Made by a program: the position numbers and the translations under genes. Source: CBDUXT01 sp965371245 (GTDB lineage: Bacteria > Planctomycetota > Phycisphaerae > UBA1845). From it: a DNA stretch of 17,761 nt. Position 1 is the stretch's first letter; each line of letters starts with the position of its first letter. The notes under the pieces were generated by a model that did no database searches, was not told the origin of the DNA, and saw nothing but the letters and a program-made list of their open reading frames with translations. The DNA is taken from NCBI GenBank assembly GCA_965371245.1, contig CBDUXT010000106.1, positions 1 through 17,761 of the forward strand, given 5' to 3'. Of the stretch, positions 14,253-17,761 are shown one piece after another.

Positions 14253-14274
14253 GACGCCTGGGATTGCCGGCGTC
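14253..14274 (-). terminator. Small hairpin at the end of the protease gene
   Basis: GACGCC (14253-14258) pairs with GGCGTC (14269-14274) across a 10-base loop and overlaps the protease stop codon. It is weak evidence for a terminator because no T-run follows. Confidence 0.3.
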
Positions 14275-15139
14275 AAGGCGATGCTGCCGCCCTCGCCTTG
14301 ACTAACGCAACGAGTTCTCCGACGGCTTCGCGCATTTCGTGATCGAAGGGGATCGCGTATCCGCGGTGTCGATCGGTTCCGGGGGAACCCGTGACGGCCA
14401 CATTGAGTCCGACGAGACGGCCCTCGGAGTCGAGAAGGGAACCGCCACTAAACCCCGGCTCGAGCTTGACGGTGGTTTCGACAAGGTGGCCGTAGTCTCG
14501 CCGCCCGGCCGGGTCCAGTTCGCGTTGAAGAGATTCTCGTCCGCTGGTGACCATCCCCGTCCGGTAGCAGTGTTCGTGTCGGTCGGTCGCGCAAGAGACC
14601 GCGACGACGGGCGTTCCCGATTTCACTGGTTCAAGTGACGGCACGGCGGCCGGCCATTGAGTTCCGTCGATTTGCAGAACCGCGATGTCCCGGCGCGGAT
14701 GAACGACAACCGCTTTGACGGGGTACTCGGTTCCATCGTGGAACACGACGGTGACGTCCCGAGCATGCCGCACGACATGGTCATTGGTAAGAATCAAGCC
14801 ATCCGAGGAGATCACGACTCCGGTGCCACCCGAGTTGGTCGAGGCCGCGCGTGCGTTCGAAGAATCGGTCCGAGCCTCGTCCCGGCCCAGACCTGTCCTT
14901 TTGACTCGAACGACGAAATCCAACGCCCCCAGGGCGATATCTTGCAAAGCACGTTCCTGCTTACGGGTGATTGAGGGTGGATGAGCGTGGCCGGCAGTGC
15001 CAGGTATCCGGCGTTGCGGCATTCGGAGGCAAAGCGCTTCCCACTGTTGCTCGGAGGTCAGGCGGGCGGTCCGGTGAGTGGTCGCACACCCGGTCACCAA
15101 CCATATCGCGCAAGCGCAAGAAAGTTCCGCAGGCCGCAT
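14273..15139 (-). CDS. Trypsin-like serine protease, lipoprotein, no PDZ domain
   Basis: This 288-residue protein starts at ATG 15139 behind an excellent AGGAGGG site (8 bases). Its signal ends in a lipobox (IWLVTGC, Cys18), so it is probably tethered to a membrane. The DegP/trypsin-2 fold is clear: GGTGVVISSDGLILTNDHVV (His121), VVVHPRRDIAVLQID (Asp151) and LEPGFSGGSLLDSEGRLVGLNVA (Ser231), a full catalytic triad. The chain ends about 50 residues after the serine with no PDZ domain, so it is shorter than DegP/HtrA and more like single-domain secreted proteases. Hairpins lie between it and the upstream lipoprotein gene, so it may have its own promoter. Confidence 0.88.
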   Translation of the reverse strand: MRPAELSCACAIWLVTGCATTHRTARLTSEQQWEALCLRMPQRRIPGTAGHAHPPSITRKQERALQDIALGALDFVVRVKRTGLGRDEARTDSSNARAASTNSGGTGVVISSDGLILTNDHVVRHARDVTVVFHDGTEYPVKAVVVHPRRDIAVLQIDGTQWPAAVPSLEPVKSGTPVVAVSCATDRHEHCYRTGMVTSGRESLQRELDPAGRRDYGHLVETTVKLEPGFSGGSLLDSEGRLVGLNVAVTGSPGTDRHRGYAIPFDHEMREAVGELVALVKARAAASP

Positions 15140-15154
15140 CTTCGAATCCCTCCT

Positions 15155-15172
15155 GCCGGACAAGCGTCCGAC
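15155..15172. repeat. Hairpin overlapping the protease leader
   Basis: GCCGGAC (15155-15161) pairs with GTCCGAC (15166-15172), 7 bp with one wobble and a 4-base loop. It sits directly before the protease ribosome binding site and could control its translation. Confidence 0.35.
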
Positions 15173-15192
15173 GGAAGAACTCTAAGATGCGA

Positions 15193-15216
15193 ACTACGAC
15201 AATGAGAACTCGTAGT
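15193..15216 (-). terminator. Hairpin after the small lipoprotein gene
   Basis: ACTACGA (15193-15199) and TCGTAGT (15210-15216) form a perfect 7-bp stem with a 10-base loop just after the lipoprotein stop (15234). No T-run follows, so this is a candidate terminator only. Confidence 0.4.
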
Positions 15217-15233
15217 GTCGTGGAGATGTCAGT

Positions 15234-15694
15234 CTAGTTGACGCTCTTCGTAATCGAAGTCAAGCGCCGATAAGATGCCAGGGCTGCGGCATAATGCTCG
15301 CGTACGTCCGACCGTCGTGACTTCGCGGCGGCGTCCGAAAGGTTCCGTAGCGAGTCGCGAAACGCGACCACAGTGGCACGAACCTCGTCCCGCTCGGCCG
15401 CATCCACCGAGGTCAGCCGAGCGTCGCTGTCCCACGCCTCAACATCCTGCAGGAGTTCGTTGCACTGACCGACCAGGATTTTGAGATTCCTCTCTTGAGC
15501 ACGGCGGGTGGATAGCCTGGTTGAAGGGTGGGGATCCTGCCGTGGGCTGGCACGGCGAGATAGGCGGACGTCAGCCGAGGAATCTCCTGTACACCAAGCT
15601 TGGAACCTGCCGCCCGCTGACCTTCCTGGCAGCCGAGCAACAAGGCTGGAACGGCCAAACTCAGCAACCATTTTCCGTACTTGATCGTATTCAT
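15234..15694 (-). pseudogene. Small lipoprotein gene interrupted by one frameshift
   Basis: ATG 15694 follows a strong GGAGGAG site and encodes MNTIKYGKWLLSLAVPALLLGC, a lipoprotein signal, then QEGQRAAGSKLG and on to PTLQPGYPP. From there the coding character moves to the -1 frame: RRAQERNLKILVGQCNELLQDVEAWDSDARL, then AFRDSLRNLSDAAAKSRRSDVREHYAAALASYRRL to the stop at 15234. Restoring one C in the CCC run at 15506-15508 joins both parts into a protein of about 152 residues. The second half is charged and helical, probably a coiled coil. I recognise no family. A sequencing error is as likely as real decay. Confidence 0.6.
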
Positions 15695-15964
15695 CCGTTT
15701 TTCTCCTCCACCCGGGCGGTCGGTGCGCCTCGGACTGGACAATACCCCAAAGACTTGCGATGCGCCGCTGGCATGGGATCCGCGCGATCACCGACGCGCG
15801 GACACCTAAGTCTACTCTCGCCGTTTTCCCGAGTCAGTGCACGTGGCCTCCGTCGCGGGAAGCCAAGCATTATTGACGCGGGCACGGTGTAGCAGTACGC
15901 ATCGCGCGCGAGCGCCGTCGTGCAGGCCTTCCCGCGTCGCCGCACGTGTCGGCTCGTTCCATTC

Positions 15965-16162
15965 CTATTGCGCCGCGGCGCCCCTGACAAGGTCCGATAC
16001 CGGCACGAGGGTCGTCAGGGTGTCGGTCACGGTACCGCTGGTGAAGTCCAAGACTCCTGTCAACGCGGCGTCCCGCAAACTCGTCGCACAGGAACCCGCG
16101 AAACAGGTTGACAGGCTTACCACCACCAACCCCACCAACTTCGGATAGCGATTCTTGATCAT
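15965..16162 (-). CDS. Small secreted protein (65 residues)
   Basis: ATG 16162 is preceded by GAAAGGCGAG. The product MIKNRYPKLVGLVVVSLSTCFAGSC has an export signal with a possible lipobox cysteine (FAGSC), followed by a 40-residue mature peptide ATSLRDAALTGVLDFTSGTV and TDTLTTLVPVSDLVRGAAAQ. Short signal-bearing peptides with a 'DF-SGTVT--L--L-PV' pattern occur, as I recall, in planctomycete genomes without assigned function. It lies 73 bases downstream of the porin stop and is probably in the same transcript. No role is proposed. Confidence 0.6.
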   Translation of the reverse strand: MIKNRYPKLVGLVVVSLSTCFAGSCATSLRDAALTGVLDFTSGTVTDTLTTLVPVSDLVRGAAAQ

Positions 16163-16235
16163 CGTACTCGCCTTTCTTTTTTCTCGAGCAAAACAACGCG
16201 AATGTTCGAACCAGAAGGAAACAGCCTATTTTGGC

Positions 16236-16991
16236 TCAAAACGAAATCTGCGTGCGCAGGCCGACCACGAACGCATCCCGCCCGTCTCCGCCGGGGTTGA
16301 TGATGTACTGCAGATCGGGCATGACGCTGAACCACGGAGTCACCTGCGCCTTATAGAACAACTCGATGGCGGTTTCGCTGAAGCGACCTTCAAGAGATTG
16401 GACGCGCCCACTGAGGCTGGCATGACCGACAGCGAAGCCCATGATGTCGTCGTCCCGGCCCGCGAGCGCGCCGGTCCACTGAATGCCCACGCCGTAGTAT
16501 TGACTGATCTCGTTGTAGGCCGACGGCGCCCAGCCGAACTGGAAAAATACACCGAGTCCCTGACCGTCGCCGGGGTCGTCATTCTCCTTGAATATCAGTT
16601 GATCGAAAGTGAGATAGAACCCGGCGTTGCCGCGGTGCGTACGCGGTCGGAGGCGCCCGCCGAGATCGTTGGAGAATACGTCCTCGTCGCCGGAGGTGTA
16701 CCAGCCACCGAAACGGTAGGTCCCGGGATAGGAACGCTTCGCGACCTTGAACTCCGGCGTGAACGCCGGTTCGAACAGCGTTACCGTATCGGTGCGATCA
16801 TGGAACGCGGTGTCGAATCCAGAGGTGCCGCCGAATGCTTGCTGATCGTAGATGCCGGCCATGACGTATAGCCAGTCCGTCGGTTCGACGGCTCCGACCA
16901 GCCCCAGGGCGGTATCGGGAAACGTGGGTACGGGAACCATGGGGATCACGGCGAAGGCGCTGTTGATGAACTCCAGACCGTACTCGACCAC
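16236..16991 (-). CDS. OprB-like carbohydrate porin, C-terminal two thirds
   Basis: The 251-codon frame contains porin-like beta-strand repeats: VVEYGLEFINSAF, PDTALGLVGAVEPTDWLYVMAGIYDQQA, YRFGGWYTSGDED, GNAGFYLTFDQLIF, GLGVFFQFGWAP, YYGVGIQWTGAL, and SETAIELFYKAQVTPWFSVMPDLQYIINPGG, ending DAFVVGLRTQISF. The aromatic last residue F and the PDLQYI-NPGG block are marks of the OprB outer-membrane carbohydrate porin family. It has no start of its own; the apparent GTG at 16991 is internal. It continues the frame of 16946-17553 after a -1-type break near 17004-17011 (KIGKMD then RAADFQVVEYG). Confidence 0.8.
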   Translation of the reverse strand: MVEYGLEFINSAFAVIPMVPVPTFPDTALGLVGAVEPTDWLYVMAGIYDQQAFGGTSGFDTAFHDRTDTVTLFEPAFTPEFKVAKRSYPGTYRFGGWYTSGDEDVFSNDLGGRLRPRTHRGNAGFYLTFDQLIFKENDDPGDGQGLGVFFQFGWAPSAYNEISQYYGVGIQWTGALAGRDDDIMGFAVGHASLSGRVQSLEGRFSETAIELFYKAQVTPWFSVMPDLQYIINPGGDGRDAFVVGLRTQISF

Positions 16992-17553
16992 CTGGAAATC
17001 AGCCGCCCGTCCATCTTTCCGATCTTGAACCAGACCTTGTCGTCAAACAGTTTCTGGTGCCACCAGTACTCGGACACCTGGAAGAAATCGCGTTCCTCAT
17101 CGTTGTTGAACGTGAACAGGTCACCGACGTGCCGGTCGCTGAGACCCGGCCCGTGACGCTCTTCTACGTAGATGAAGACTTCGCCGCCGTCCCACCAACC
17201 GAGGGACCCGGTATCCAAGGAGAGCGTCAGATGGGTATTGCCGGTATACTCAACGGCTGAATGGGTGTTGACGCCTCCGCGTGTGTTGGCGAACAGGGTG
17301 CTGACATATTCGAGGTTCAGCGTGATGCCCTTTTCTTCCAGTTCATCGCGGACTCCACCCCAGCGCCCGGTCATGCAATCGCCCTGGCACCATTTCAGCA
17401 GCTGAGTTCGCCACGAGGGCCGTTGTTCCTTGGGCCGTGCCGGCTGCGTTTGTACGTTCTGGGCGGGGGCTTTGTCTGCACAGTATCGGTGGTCTGCCCA
17501 TAGGTCGGTACCACCCACAGGAAAGCCAGCGAGAAGCGCGTGATCCTGGTCAT
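16946..17553 (-). pseudogene. OprB-like porin, N-terminal part (two frame breaks)
   Basis: ATG 17553 encodes the signal peptide MTRITRFSLAFLWVVPTYGQ and then TTDTVQTK. At the C5 run 17465-17469 the coding frame changes, and adding one C gives KPPAQNVQTQPARPKEQRPSW. The frame then runs through TGRWGGVRDELEEKGITLNLEY, GNTHLTLSLDTGSLGWWDGGEVFIYVEERHG and VSEYWWHQKLFDDKVWFKIGKMD, all typical of the OprB N-terminal region, until the second break near 17004-17011. With the C-terminal part the intact porin would have about 440 residues, the usual family length. Both breaks are single missing bases in GC-rich runs. The gene may be intact in the organism. Confidence 0.72.
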
Positions 17554-17679
17554 GTTACTTCTCGATGCCGAAGAAGAGCGGATCGCAGGCCGACGCGGTG
17601 GAATCGGCCAACGGAATCGAAACGATGCTTCTGCCATTTAACCAATCGTTATCGGAGTCCGCAACGATCATTCTGAACG

Positions 17680-17700
17680 AAAAAAGTACTCGATCAGTAC
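17680..17700 (-). terminator. Hairpin with T-run upstream of the porin gene
   Basis: GTACT (17696-17700 on the minus strand) pairs with AGTAC (17686-17690) around GATCG and is followed directly by six T (17685-17680). The stem is short, but stem plus T6 is the form of an intrinsic terminator, for a gene to the right of the window or as an attenuator before the porin. Confidence 0.4.
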
Positions 17701-17761
17701 GTTTTATCTTGACGCACCCCGGGCGATGGCCGATCTGTAACATGACCGGCCGTGTGGCCGT

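Noticed and set aside
15691..15990. 99-codon minus-strand open frame between the small peptide and the lipoprotein
   Set aside because: Composition is Arg-rich without signal or motif, and it overlaps the ribosome binding site and start of the lipoprotein gene.
1..17761. CRISPR array or rRNA genes
   Set aside because: I found no regularly spaced direct repeats and no recognisable rRNA segments on either strand.

Overview
The window looks like chromosomal DNA of a Planctomycetota bacterium, probably an uncultured or draft genome. The clues are a secreted SUMF1-like protein with a VSEW-type C-terminal sorting signal, a diheme protein resembling the planctomycete haem-binding domain family, a relic of the YDLTGNVSGVCPECG zinc ribbon, an 'AWPxLPxxIR' tail next to a tRNA scar, and the GC-rich 'PYGRGS' palindromic repeat. 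All of these are recognised from memory of the families; no search was run. Every convincing gene lies on the minus strand. The only plus-strand coding signals are relics.

Reading in the direction of transcription (high to low coordinates), the right end (17553-14273) holds a carbohydrate-porin-like (OprB) gene interrupted twice, a 65-residue secreted peptide gene, a small lipoprotein gene interrupted once, and an intact lipoprotein trypsin-like protease. From about 14270 to 11917 there is a graveyard. It contains the 3' half of a tRNA-Glu(CTC), which looks like an integration scar, a planctomycete integrase-associated tail, a zinc-ribbon remnant, a frameshifted transposase C-terminus, and the first third of a DrmD-like (DISARM-type) SNF2 helicase.

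The middle (11910-8603) is a regulatory block: an ECF sigma factor translationally coupled to a zinc-binding anti-sigma factor, a start-less coding-like stretch, a single-domain response regulator, a possible 27-residue membrane peptide, a lipoprotein of unknown function and a membrane-anchored protein of unknown function.

The left half (8461-1) is the most coherent unit, a run of nine co-oriented genes, several with overlapping stop and start codons. In order they are two paralogous exported proteins of unknown function, a cupredoxin-diheme cytochrome c fusion, a micro-ORF resembling the end of a YHS domain, a TlpA-like thioredoxin, a non-catalytic SUMF1-like protein, a cytochrome P460-family protein with a damaged leader, a second TlpA-like protein, and a PiT-type phosphate transporter running off the window. 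I read it as a periplasmic redox module (copper and haem electron carriers, with thioredoxins that could service their cysteines) built around an uncharacterised protein pair. That function is inference.

A recurrent oddity is single-base losses inside short G/C runs that break otherwise conserved genes (porin twice, small lipoprotein once). This suggests base-calling errors at least as much as gene decay.
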